Shown: positions 1 through 6,988 of the stretch, in pieces
Position numbering within the stretch: the first letter of the stretch is position 1
Layout of the letters: each line of letters begins with the position of its first letter
Source: Treponema sp.
GTDB lineage: Bacteria; Spirochaetota; Spirochaetia; Treponematales; Breznakiellaceae
DNA: 47,522 bases
Assembly (NCBI GenBank): GCA_031255615.1
Contig: JAIRSD010000058.1
Coordinates: forward strand, 1 to 47,522
Reading direction: 5' to 3'
The notes under the pieces: model-generated
Database searches by the model: none
Seen by the model: only the letters and a program-made list of their open reading frames with translations
What the model was told of the DNA's origin: nothing
Made by a program: the position numbers and the translations under genes

Positions 1-389
1 AGGGCTTTCCCCCCTCCCTTGAAATGCCCCCGCACCGTCTTCCCGTCTATCGCGATAATTTCACGTTCATACTCCTTCTTCACCGCCCGCACCCAGTTCA
101 TAAAACATTGTTCTATTTCCTCCGGCTTTATCCGGCCCATCACCCGCCGGTATACGTCATGATGGGGTATCCTGTGTTCCAGACTCAGAAACTTCCCCAG
201 CCAGGCCCGCTTCGCCTTCCCGTACCGTTCGATGTCTTCCCAGCCCTGGGCCATGGCAATAATCGCTAAAATGGTAATGGCGATAACTTCATGTAAGGGA
301 TACAGCTTGTTCCGCTCTACCCGGGGGTCCTGTATGGCCGAAAAATAGGTCACAAGCGGCGTCACGGGCCGTGATTGTCCTTCTTCCAT
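1..389 (-). CDS. ISAs1-family transposase, N-terminal part, cut by window edge
   Basis: This reading frame is open from an ATG at 389 to the window edge, so only about 129 residues of the N-terminal part are present. It starts MEEGQSRPVTPLVTYFSAIQ and continues with DPRVERNKLYPLHEVIAI, AQGWEDIERYGKAKRAWL, an IPHHDVYRRV block and AIDGKTVRG. This order is the signature of the DDE_Tnp_1-associated N-terminal domain of ISAs1 (H-repeat) transposases, and the Asp of AIDGKTVRG is the first residue of the DDE catalytic triad. A GGGAGGG ribosome site sits directly before the ATG. No frameshift or stop is seen in the visible part, so it may be intact. It mobilises its own element and has no link to the neighbouring genes. 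Confidence 0.85.
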   Translation of the reverse strand, partial: MEEGQSRPVTPLVTYFSAIQDPRVERNKLYPLHEVIAITILAIIAMAQGWEDIERYGKAKRAWLGKFLSLEHRIPHHDVYRRVMGRIKPEEIEQCFMNWVRAVKKEYEREIIAIDGKTVRGHFKGGGKA

Positions 390-455
390 CCCTCCCTCCC
401 GATAAACCATGCCAAGTATACCGCTTCCTCCCCTTGTTTTATATGCGCTGGCCCT

Positions 456-600
456 GGGCGCATCCCCCTATCCCTTGCGCGGGCGCGAAAGCCGTGCGGC
501 GCGGCTTTCGCCTTCGCTGTGCCCCGCCCTTCCCGGGTTGCGCCAGGGGCGGCCGTTCATGCCGAAGCATGAACAGCCGCAGACTCCCTCCCTAACCGAT
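456..600 (+). repeat. Modular palindrome repeat, copy A (shortened)
   Basis: This copy fills the gap between the transposase and the UMP kinase gene. It has the constant linker GGGCGCAT (456-463), followed almost at once by CTATCCCTTGCGCGGGCG (468-485). The two palindromes and the middle linker that separate these linkers in full copies are missing. A stem GCGAAAGCCG/CGGCTTTCGC follows (484-510), and further on GTTCATGC/GCATGAAC closes over four bases. I see no gene in 390-645. Confidence 0.7.
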
Positions 601-645
601 CCCCGGCGCGAGAGGGCCCGTGAGCAGGCCGAGACCCCCCGCCTG

Positions 646-1329
646 TCAGCCGATGATGGTTCCCAAAAAATTCTCGCCCCGGAGAATCTTTTCCAGGTTG
701 GAAAGATCCCTTCCCCCGGCGCAGATCACCCGCAGGCCGATCTTGGCGGCATGGCGGCTTGCCACCGGGTCGAAGGGAACGTTCTTCCCCGGCGTCCATT
801 CGTCCCCCACCAGGGAACGGAATTCCGCCCAGGATATCCTGTCTATCGGTTCGGCGCTGGGGTTTTTCCGGGGGTCGTCGGTGTAAACCCGCTCAATGTT
901 GGAGAGGTTAATCACCATGGACGCCTGGAAACGTTCCGCCAGGACCACCGCATCGTAGTCCGAGGAAAAGCCGGGCTTCCACCCCGCGGCCACCAGGACC
1001 CGGCCCGTAAGGGGGCCCACCTGGGAGGGATCGGTTACGACCGGCGCCTGGCACCACGGGCCCATCAGGGCCTTGACAAGCTGGGCGTTGAGCCTGGTGG
1101 CCATAATGCCAATCCAGTCCGCCTCCTCATTGGCGGTATCCGGCAAAATATTCCGGCAGGCCCTCTGCCAGGAACGGGCGGGGCCCCCGCCGCCGACCAC
1201 AAAAATGAAACGCCGCTTTTCATCCTCCAGCAGCAGCCGGTTGACCAGAGAAAGAAAGCCCCGCAGGTATTCCTCATCCACCTTATCGGGGGCGACGATT
1301 GAACCCCCCAACGATATAACTGAAATCAT
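646..1329 (-). CDS. pyrH: UMP kinase, archaeal type
   Basis: The product (227 residues) belongs to the amino-acid-kinase fold and probably phosphorylates UMP to UDP in the cytoplasm. The N-terminal SLGGSIV loop, the FVVGGGGPAR phosphate loop near residue 45, the NEEADWIGIMATRLNAQLV helix and SNIERVYTDDPRKNPSAEPI are all characteristic. The short compact form and these motifs resemble the archaeal PyrH subfamily (TIGR02076) more than the bacterial enzyme, which has a longer N-terminus. The start is secure: GGAGGAAGGAGG lies directly before the ATG at 1329. It is the last gene of the run that begins at cysS, 78 bases after the lipoprotein gene. A role as the only UMP kinase of the cell is inference. 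Confidence 0.82.
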   Translation of the reverse strand: MISVISLGGSIVAPDKVDEEYLRGFLSLVNRLLLEDEKRRFIFVVGGGGPARSWQRACRNILPDTANEEADWIGIMATRLNAQLVKALMGPWCQAPVVTDPSQVGPLTGRVLVAAGWKPGFSSDYDAVVLAERFQASMVINLSNIERVYTDDPRKNPSAEPIDRISWAEFRSLVGDEWTPGKNVPFDPVASRHAAKIGLRVICAGGRDLSNLEKILRGENFLGTIIG

Positions 1330-1407
1330 AACTCCTCCTTCCTCCAGCCTCGCGGCGGAACCCGCCGCCGTTCCAGACCCTCATTTCTTGCGGGAATCTT
1401 CTTTGAA

Positions 1408-3246
1408 TTACTGTACATACATGCCGGTAATGGTAATGTCCCCCCAAAGGGAGGAGTAGGATTCCAGGCCGCCGACCGCTTCTTCCCAAAAGTTTTGCAG
1501 TTCCCTGCTTCGGGACACCGTTCTTCCCCGGGGATCCATCGGCGAAAGGACGATCTGCCCCCGGGAAAAGGCGATCCGCTGGTTGTCGAGATTCCCAAAA
1601 TACCAGGAGGCCGAATCCTCCCGCGGAGTAAAACCCTCCGGCGCGGCCCCCGCTCCCAGGGCGGGATCCAGGGGAACCCAGCCGAAACCGTCGATCCAGA
1701 ATTCCGCCCAGTAATGCTTTAAAGCCTCGCCCCGGTTAATCAGGACCCCGGAAACGGGAATGGCGGGGACATCCACGGAACGGGCCAGGGAACAGAAAAG
1801 CAGCGTCCCGGAATAGGCATCGGCCCGCCCCAGTTCCAGGGCTTCCAGGGCCCCCGCCGGCCCCCCGCCGGAACGAATATTTCCCTCCCTGCGGAGCCAT
1901 TCATAGATCATCTGGGCTTTAAGGTAGGGATTCCGCTCCCGGCCGCAGATCCTAAGCCCCAGGCTCCGGATCCGGTCGTCGTCCGCCGGCAGCAGGGCGG
2001 TGGCCTGCGTGTAGGCCCGGTGGACCGGGGAGGAAGCATCCTGTCTGATATTCTGGTAGCGCAGGTCTGTTTCCTGGGTGTAGACCTCTACCAGCCAGGT
2101 TTGCCGTATTTCCGCCGTGGAGCCGGAATCCAGATTGACCAGCCGGAACAAATCGGTCCCCCGGTAGTTCTCGACAAAGCTGTCCCTGCTTTGGGAAAGG
2201 AGTTTCGGATCCCGCTGGGACGCGGATGCCGCCGGCCGGGGCGCCCAGAGGTACAGCAGATTGGGAGTAGAGGCCCGGGAAACCCGCAGGTCCACCGAAG
2301 AGTCGAAACTGTAGCTCCGCTTGTTTCGGAAAATTTTGATCCCCGGCCTGCCGGAGACCTCAAAAAAAACGGGCCGGGAAACGCCGCGGGGGGTCCTAAT
2401 CTCCAGGCTGCCGCTGATAGCCCCGTCGGGGACCCTCACCCGGATCTCCCGCTCGCTCCAAAGTTCGTAGCCGTAGTCAAGTTCCGACACCTCAATGAAA
2501 CCGGGACCCTGAATCTCCGCCGGCGTCCCCGGCCCAGGCTCCGCGTCCCAGGAAAAGAAGACCCCGCTCCGTTCCCGGGAATTGCCGAAGCCGCTCCCGG
2601 TAATCGACACCAGGGCCCCTATCTGGGTGGAGGAGGGGGTAACGGCGCTTACCCGCGGCCCAATCCCCATGTCCTCCCCCTTGACCGGTTCCGGCATGGT
2701 GGCGCGGTTGGCGAAAAGCAGGGCGTTGCTCCTCTTTCCCCCCACATGGACCCGGACCATACCGGATTCCCCAAATTCGTTTATCCGCAGGGTAATAAGC
2801 GCATCCTCCCATCTCAGGTAGGAAGACCCGGTGGGGGCGGTTCCGGCGATGCTGACGTAGGATTCCCCCTGTTCTTCCCCAAAATTTTCCCCACGGATGT
2901 TGAGGATCCCCCCCAACATACCAATCGGAGGGTCCAGGGAATGGATAACCGGTTTTTTCGCGGCGCCGCAGGAAAGGAAAAAAGCGGCCAGCAAGAAACC
3001 AAGGGGGCGAAGAAACACCGGGAACAGGACGGCGGCGCCCGGGCCGCTCCCGGTCCGCCTCGAATCGAAAATCCGCCGCCATGACGCCGCGGAAGCCGTG
3101 CCGGCGGCCTTGGCTCCGGCGCGGCTTCCGCCCGCGCAGGGGATAGAGGCGGCGTTTTCCAAACCAAGCATTGCCGGAAACAGGGGGGGCCTTTTTTTCT
3201 GTCCGGGAAACAGCCCGGAAACTCCGTCGGGGAATCGCTTACTCAT
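1408..3246 (-). CDS. Transglutaminase-like lipoprotein with IPT/TIG domains
   Basis: The product (about 612 residues) carries a lipobox-like segment, LLAAFFLSCG, with the Cys at residue 93 from the chosen start, so it is probably an exported lipoprotein. Two IPT/TIG immunoglobulin-like segments follow (PVIHSLDPPIGMLGG..., VSAVTPSSTQIGALVSITG...), then a C-terminal transglutaminase-like fold (LGRADAYSGTLLFCSLARS, LKHYWAEFWIDGFGWVPLDP). The His and Asp of the usual Cys-His-Asp triad are present, but aligned with the family pattern G-x-C-x-[DE]-[FY]-A the Cys position is Ala. The enzyme may therefore be inactive. The start ATG at 3246 overlaps the upstream stop as ATGAGTAA; an in-frame ATG at 3270 is possible. 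Residues about 31-55, before the lipobox, are encoded by repeat copy B, so the long N-terminus is unusual and the true start is uncertain. Confidence 0.7.
   Translation of the reverse strand: MSKRFPDGVSGLFPGQKKRPPLFPAMLGLENAASIPCAGGSRAGAKAAGTASAASWRRIFDSRRTGSGPGAAVLFPVFLRPLGFLLAAFFLSCGAAKKPVIHSLDPPIGMLGGILNIRGENFGEEQGESYVSIAGTAPTGSSYLRWEDALITLRINEFGESGMVRVHVGGKRSNALLFANRATMPEPVKGEDMGIGPRVSAVTPSSTQIGALVSITGSGFGNSRERSGVFFSWDAEPGPGTPAEIQGPGFIEVSELDYGYELWSEREIRVRVPDGAISGSLEIRTPRGVSRPVFFEVSGRPGIKIFRNKRSYSFDSSVDLRVSRASTPNLLYLWAPRPAASASQRDPKLLSQSRDSFVENYRGTDLFRLVNLDSGSTAEIRQTWLVEVYTQETDLRYQNIRQDASSPVHRAYTQATALLPADDDRIRSLGLRICGRERNPYLKAQMIYEWLRREGNIRSGGGPAGALEALELGRADAYSGTLLFCSLARSVDVPAIPVSGVLINRGEALKHYWAEFWIDGFGWVPLDPALGAGAAPEGFTPREDSASWYFGNLDNQRIAFSRGQIVLSPMDPRGRTVSRSRELQNFWEEAVGGLESYSSLWGDITITGMYVQ
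3089..3146 (-). repeat. Modular palindrome repeat, copy B, inside a reading frame
   Basis: On the minus strand the linker CTATCCCCTGCGCGGGCG (one base different from the other copies) is followed by a long stem, GCGGAAGCCG pairing with CGGCTTCCGC, with GCCGG/CCGGC extending it inwards. The element lies inside the 5' part of the transglutaminase-like lipoprotein gene and would be translated as ASIPCAGG and the residues that follow. Confidence 0.65.
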
Positions 3247-3802
3247 CAACCGCGGCGGGCGTCTCAGCATCGTCCGGTCCGTCGCGGGAAGGCCGATCCC
3301 GCCTGCCCCGCCTTGGGAATCCTTCGATATACGGCCGTATCTCCAGCTGCAGTTCTATCCGGCTGTCCTGAGGAGAATTGGGAGAGCCCAGGGGAAAGAA
3401 AAATATAGGCTCGCCGAAGTCAATCGGTATGGTTTGTAACGTAGTCTGGTAGCGGATACCCTCGTCCGGTATGTCCACCCAGATCTGGCCCTGAACCACT
3501 AGGACGCTGTTGCCTCCAGGCCGGAGGAAGGGGGTGAATTGAAGAGCCATGACCACATTGGCCCCCACCATTTTTATGCCCACGGGCCTGCCGGGGATGG
3601 TAACCCGGGAATCAACCGAATTCCAAACTACCTGCTGATTTTCCTCCACAACCCGGGAAATGATGTCCACCACCACGGCCCGTTCCTTAAGCCCCGGCAG
3701 GAGTTCCTCCAAAGATGTCTCTTGACCGATGCCCGCCCCCAGGACGGTAAAAAACAGAATGCCCTTGAGCAATTTCCGGCAGGGTTGAAGGGAGAAACTC
3801 AT
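3239..3802 (-). CDS. Secreted protein of unknown function
   Basis: I do not recognise a named family. The product (187 residues) starts with a basic stretch (MSFSLQPCRKLLKG) and a hydrophobic core (ILFFTVLGAGIGQ), which looks like a signal peptide cleaved near residue 27. The mature part is rich in beta-strand-forming residues, with VVDIISRVVEENQQVVWN, VGANVVMALQFTPFLRPGG and IWVDIPDEGIRYQTTLQTI. It ends in a charged tail, RRGRRDRPSRDGPDDAE. A periplasmic or surface location is therefore likely. It sits between the anti-sigma factor gene and the transglutaminase-like lipoprotein gene and overlaps the latter by 8 bases, so it may belong to the output of the adjacent ECF sigma system. Confidence 0.7.
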   Translation of the reverse strand: MSFSLQPCRKLLKGILFFTVLGAGIGQETSLEELLPGLKERAVVVDIISRVVEENQQVVWNSVDSRVTIPGRPVGIKMVGANVVMALQFTPFLRPGGNSVLVVQGQIWVDIPDEGIRYQTTLQTIPIDFGEPIFFFPLGSPNSPQDSRIELQLEIRPYIEGFPRRGRRDRPSRDGPDDAETPAAVDE

Positions 3803-3863
3803 GGAGTTTTACTCCCCTTCCGGCTGAGTTGTACGGCCCCGGGGCCGCGGGAAACAAGTACGC

Positions 3864-4496
3864 TCATGGCCCCGGCCTTCTTGGAGAATAATCCGCGGCC
3901 CTGAGCATCTTCGGTTCCCCCGCGCTTTGGAAATTTCTGCTTTCGGGCAGACGGATAATCACAATATCGTTGGAATCCGTATGTTCCAGGTATTGAAGCA
4001 CCCCGGATACGTCGCTGATAGGGCGGATATGGTTAAGTTCCATGTCTATCCCCGCGTTTTCCAGGGCGCTGAGCGCCGCCGAATCGGGGATCGGCGGGGA
4101 ATTTCTTTCAGAGGAGTTAAGAATCAGCGAGCTTGTAACGGCCGCCAGGGCGGCGGCAACCAGGGCGGCGGCGGCGGGGAAGGGGAGGCTCACCCTGCGC
4201 CGCCACAGACCCGTCAAGATCCGGCGGCCCGCCGCGGCGGAAAACATTTCGTCCTCCGCCGGGCCCCTTCTCGATTCTTCACCGTCTTTGATGCGGCGGC
4301 TGATGCATTCCCACACCCGGTCTTTGGAATCGGCGCCCGGTTCCGGCGGCCGCAGCGCGCCGGAAACCCGCCGCCATGATTCAACGATTTCCCGGCAGCG
4401 GGGGCAGGAAGCCAGGTGGCTTTCCATTTTGTCTTTCCAGGGTGAGGGCAATTCCCCATCCAGATACACCGAAAGAATCTGACGATCAGGACACAT
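3864..4496 (-). CDS. Anti-sigma factor with zinc-finger domain
   Basis: The product (210 residues) opens with a zinc-binding anti-sigma (ZAS/zf-HC2) domain: CPDRQILSVYLDGELPSPW, then HLASCPRC, the H-x3-C-x2-C signature near residues 27-34. A charged linker leads to one hydrophobic segment, FPAAAALVAAALAAVTSSLI (about residues 104-123), which would be membrane-spanning, and then an extracytoplasmic tail of about 85 residues. Such proteins hold their cognate ECF sigma factor at the membrane until a signal releases it. The start overlaps the end of the sigma gene by 11 bases, the standard coupling of sigma and anti-sigma pairs. The signal cannot be read from the sequence. Confidence 0.85.
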   Translation of the reverse strand: MCPDRQILSVYLDGELPSPWKDKMESHLASCPRCREIVESWRRVSGALRPPEPGADSKDRVWECISRRIKDGEESRRGPAEDEMFSAAAGRRILTGLWRRRVSLPFPAAAALVAAALAAVTSSLILNSSERNSPPIPDSAALSALENAGIDMELNHIRPISDVSGVLQYLEHTDSNDIVIIRLPESRNFQSAGEPKMLRAADYSPRRPGP

Positions 4497-5046
4497 GTTC
4501 CCTCCCTGGAGCTTCCTTTGAATCCTGGCGTTCCCCTTCCCGGCTCTCCATAATTGTGGAAAGCCGTTCCCGTGCCCTAAAAACCCGGACCTTGACGTTT
4601 CCTTCGCTTATTCCCAGGGTACGGCCAATGTCCTTATAATTCATCTCGCCATACTCTTTTAAAATCAACACCATCCGCAGATTCTCCGGCAGTTTTTTCA
4701 GGGCTTCCTGAACTTCCTTTCGGACCTCTTTCTTGATAAGAAGATCCTCCCCGTTCTCACTGGTCCGTGTATCCTCCCGAAAGGCCCGCTGATAGGCCTT
4801 GCGCTCCCGCTCCTTCCGTTTCGCGTAGTTTAACGACGCGTTTTTTACTACCCGGATAAGCCAATACTTCGCCTCTTCCGGATTGGGAAATACCATGTTC
4901 TTTTCATAAAGGCGAAAAAAGGCTTCCTGGCAAAGATCCTCCGCCGCCTCCTCAGTGCCCGCGATACGGTACGCCACCCGGAACAGGATGGGAAACACCG
5001 TATCATAGAGTCTACGAAAATCCGGCGCGGGAATCTTCTCATCCAT
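4486..5046 (-). CDS. rpoE: RNA polymerase ECF-type sigma factor
   Basis: The product (186 residues) has the two domains of group 4 sigma factors. Region 2 covers about residues 10-85 (FRVAYRIAGTEEAAEDLCQE, FFRLYEKN, YWLIRVVKNASLNYAKRK) and region 4 about 110-170 (LPENLRMVLILKEYGEMNY, IGRTLGISEGNVKVRVFRAR). Regions 1 and 3 are missing, as usual for the class. It directs RNA polymerase to a small set of stress or envelope promoters and is probably held by the anti-sigma factor encoded just downstream. It starts 45 bases after cysS on the same strand, so read-through from the cysS promoter is likely. The gene symbol follows common usage in treponemes; the regulon is unknown. Confidence 0.88.
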   Translation of the reverse strand: MDEKIPAPDFRRLYDTVFPILFRVAYRIAGTEEAAEDLCQEAFFRLYEKNMVFPNPEEAKYWLIRVVKNASLNYAKRKERERKAYQRAFREDTRTSENGEDLLIKKEVRKEVQEALKKLPENLRMVLILKEYGEMNYKDIGRTLGISEGNVKVRVFRARERLSTIMESREGERQDSKEAPGREHVS

Positions 5047-5091
5047 AACAAAAACAACCCGTTTCCCTGGTTTGTTACAGCTTTACGCCGT

Positions 5092-6516
5092 TCAAACCCT
5101 GCGCCAGACGGTGCCGCCGGGCCCGTCTTCCAGGAGTATCCCCCGTTCTTTAAGACCGGCCCGTATGCTGTCCGCCTTTGCATAGTCCTTGGCTTTCTTC
5201 GCCTCCGCCCTTTCGGCGATAAGTTTTTCTATTTCTCTCCCCAGCTCGGAATCCCCCCCCTCCCGCGCCGCTTCTTTCGCGGCGTCGGCCAGGTTGAACC
5301 CCAGCACCCGGTCCATTTCAAAGGCGCAGGAAAGGGCTTCCCCCCCCGGGACAGCCGGATCGCGGATAAGCCGCCAAAGCTCCGCCAGGGCACGGGGAGT
5401 GGAAAGATCGTCCCCCAGGGCTTTATCAAAGGCCGCCAGATAGGCGGCGGCCCTCTCCGAAATTCCGCGCTTGTCCGGCCCCGCCTCCCGGGCCAGGGTC
5501 CTGATCCTGTCCGTCAGGGAACGGCGGGCGTTTTTGGCGGTCTCCAGACTTTCCCAGGAAAACTGGAGCTGGCTGCGGTAGTGCCCCCCCAGGAGGAAGT
5601 ACCGGTAATCCAGTGCGTCGTAACCGGCGTCAACCAGACTTTGCAGGGTAAGGAAAGCGCCGGAAGACTTGGACATCTTGCCCCGGTCCAGAACCAGGAA
5701 TTCGTTATGAACCCAGTAGTTCACCCAGGGGCGCTTCCCCGTAGCCGCCTCGCTTTGGGCAATTTCATTGGTATGGTGAATCGGTATATGGTCGATGCCC
5801 CCGGCATGGATATCGAACTGCTCCCCCAGATACTTCATGCTCATGGCGGAACACTCAATATGCCAGCCCGGATACCCCCGGCCCCAGGGACTATCCCAGA
5901 CCATGGCCTGGTTTTCAAATTTGCTCTTGGTAAACCACAGCACAAAATCCTGGGGATTCCGCTTGTTCTCGTCCATCCCCACCCGGGCCCCGGCCTTTAA
6001 TTCATCCAGCCGGAGCAGGGCAAGATCCCCGTAACGGGGAAATTTACCCACGTCGAAGTAGAGATTCCCCCCGGCGGAGTAGGTATAGCCGTTGGCCTCG
6101 ATCCGCTTAATCAGATCGATCATCTCCCCCACATGCTCGGTAGCCTTGCAAACCACCGAGGGCCGTTCAATATTCATCCGTTCCGTATCGTGAAAAAAAG
6201 CGCGGGTATAAAAATCGGCGATTTCCAAGATGCTCTTGCCCCGTTCTTCGGCGCTTTTCACCATCTTGTCGTCCCCCTCGTCGTTGTCCCCGGAGAGGTG
6301 CCCCACGTCGGTGATATTCATCACATGGAACACCTCATAGCCCATGCGGCGAAGGGTCCGGGTAAGAATATCATGGGTCACATAGGCCCGGAGATTCCCG
6401 ATATGGGCGTAGTTATAAACCGTAGGACCGCATCCATAGAAACCGACCCGGCCTTCCGACAGGGGTTCAAAGGGCTGGAGTTTCCGCCCCAGTGTGTTGT
6501 AAATAGTAAGGGCCAT
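5092..6516 (-). CDS. cysS: Cysteinyl-tRNA synthetase
   Basis: The product (474 residues) is a class I aminoacyl-tRNA synthetase that charges tRNA-Cys. Visible landmarks are the zinc ligand Cys in FYGCGPTVYNYAHIGNLRAY (residues 26-45, containing the HIGH-type HIGN), the substrate pocket GWHIECSAMSMKYLGEQFDIHAGGID split over about residues 203-230, and KMSKSSG near residue 280. The C-terminal helical domain ends in IRAGLKERGILLEDG..., typical for the family. Length is normal. The start ATG lies 10 bases after a -10 element, so the mRNA would have almost no leader. Only the repeat-filled gap separates it from the divergent murB gene. Confidence 0.96.
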   Translation of the reverse strand: MALTIYNTLGRKLQPFEPLSEGRVGFYGCGPTVYNYAHIGNLRAYVTHDILTRTLRRMGYEVFHVMNITDVGHLSGDNDEGDDKMVKSAEERGKSILEIADFYTRAFFHDTERMNIERPSVVCKATEHVGEMIDLIKRIEANGYTYSAGGNLYFDVGKFPRYGDLALLRLDELKAGARVGMDENKRNPQDFVLWFTKSKFENQAMVWDSPWGRGYPGWHIECSAMSMKYLGEQFDIHAGGIDHIPIHHTNEIAQSEAATGKRPWVNYWVHNEFLVLDRGKMSKSSGAFLTLQSLVDAGYDALDYRYFLLGGHYRSQLQFSWESLETAKNARRSLTDRIRTLAREAGPDKRGISERAAAYLAAFDKALGDDLSTPRALAELWRLIRDPAVPGGEALSCAFEMDRVLGFNLADAAKEAAREGGDSELGREIEKLIAERAEAKKAKDYAKADSIRAGLKERGILLEDGPGGTVWRRV

Positions 6517-6524
6517 AAATACCG

Positions 6525-6555
6525 TTAGGATACGCCGAAAAGAGCGGTCGAATCA
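6525..6555 (-). promoter_or_regulatory. Promoter of the cysS operon
   Basis: On the minus strand TTGATT is followed after 18 bases by TATCCT, and ten bases later by the cysS ATG. Each box matches four of six consensus positions. Transcription would start only about 3-4 bases before the start codon. Coordinates are approximate to a base or two. Confidence 0.5.
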
Positions 6556-6637
6556 AGGCGCGCAGCGGACCGGGAATCCCCGCCGGGATTCCGCGTTTTC
6601 GATCATAATTATCAACGATCACAAATTGAAGAATCAG

Positions 6638-6791
6638 GGCGCATCCGCCCGGATCCGGCCGGGCGGACCGGGCTATCCGCTCCAATTCCCCGCCCCCGCC
6701 GGGGGCGGGGAATTCCGCTTCTATCCCTTGCGCGGGCGCAAGCCGTACCGGCTTGCGCTTCCGGAGTTCGCGCCCGCGGCGCGAACTCCGG
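6638..6791 (+). repeat. Modular palindrome repeat, copy C (full)
   Basis: This is the clearest copy. It reads linker GGGCGCAT (6638-6645); stem 0 TCCGCCCGG/CCGGGCGGA (6644-6667); linker CCGGGCTATCCGCT (6668-6681); stem 1, 15 perfect pairs beginning AATTCCCCGC (6684-6714); linker CCGCTT plus CTATCCCTTGCGCGGGCG (6715-6738); stem 2 GCGCAAGCCG/CGGCTTGCGC (6736-6758); and stem 3, 14 pairs beginning CCGGAGTTCG (6761-6791). It fills much of the 472-base gap between cysS and murB. I see no gene in that gap. Confidence 0.85.
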
Positions 6792-6874
6792 CATCCCTTC
6801 CGCAGCCTTGCCGTTTTCCGCCTTCCGGGTTTCTGCCCCGCAAAAACCCATGCCCTTAAAAAATTTCCCCCCTG

Positions 6875-6960
6875 TTCCTTTGTGCCCCTTCGTGGTTATC
6901 ATTCCTGTTCCCGGTCGTTCCGCTTATCCGGTGATTTAGCCTAAGCAAGGTACTAGCCGC
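6875..6960 (+). repeat. Second dispersed repeat, copy 1
   Basis: A block of about 85 bases from TTCCTTTGTGCCCCTTCGTG through CCTGTTCCCGGTCGTTCCGC to AAGCAAGGTACTAGCC recurs, inverted, at 46196-46280 with only scattered differences. It holds an imperfect palindrome, GCTTATCC...CCTAAGC. It lies directly before murB and may contribute to that gene's promoter region, in which a TATATA sits 7 bases before the murB ATG (6976-6981). Confidence 0.75.
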
Positions 6961-6988
6961 GGGGCCGAATCCCGATATATAACAGGCC

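Noticed and set aside
409..1302. Plus-strand open frame of 297 codons opposite the UMP kinase gene
   Set aside because: It is the shadow of a high-GC gene and of repeat copy A, with Pro/Gly/Arg-rich low-complexity product and no recognisable domain.
2020..3084. Plus-strand open frame of 354 codons opposite the lipoprotein gene
   Set aside because: Product is Pro/Gly/Arg-rich without domains; the minus strand encodes clear TIG and transglutaminase-like domains.
6638..6791. Palindromes read as Rho-independent terminators
   Set aside because: They lack T-runs after the stems, lie partly upstream of genes, and occur in fixed multi-stem order with constant linkers.
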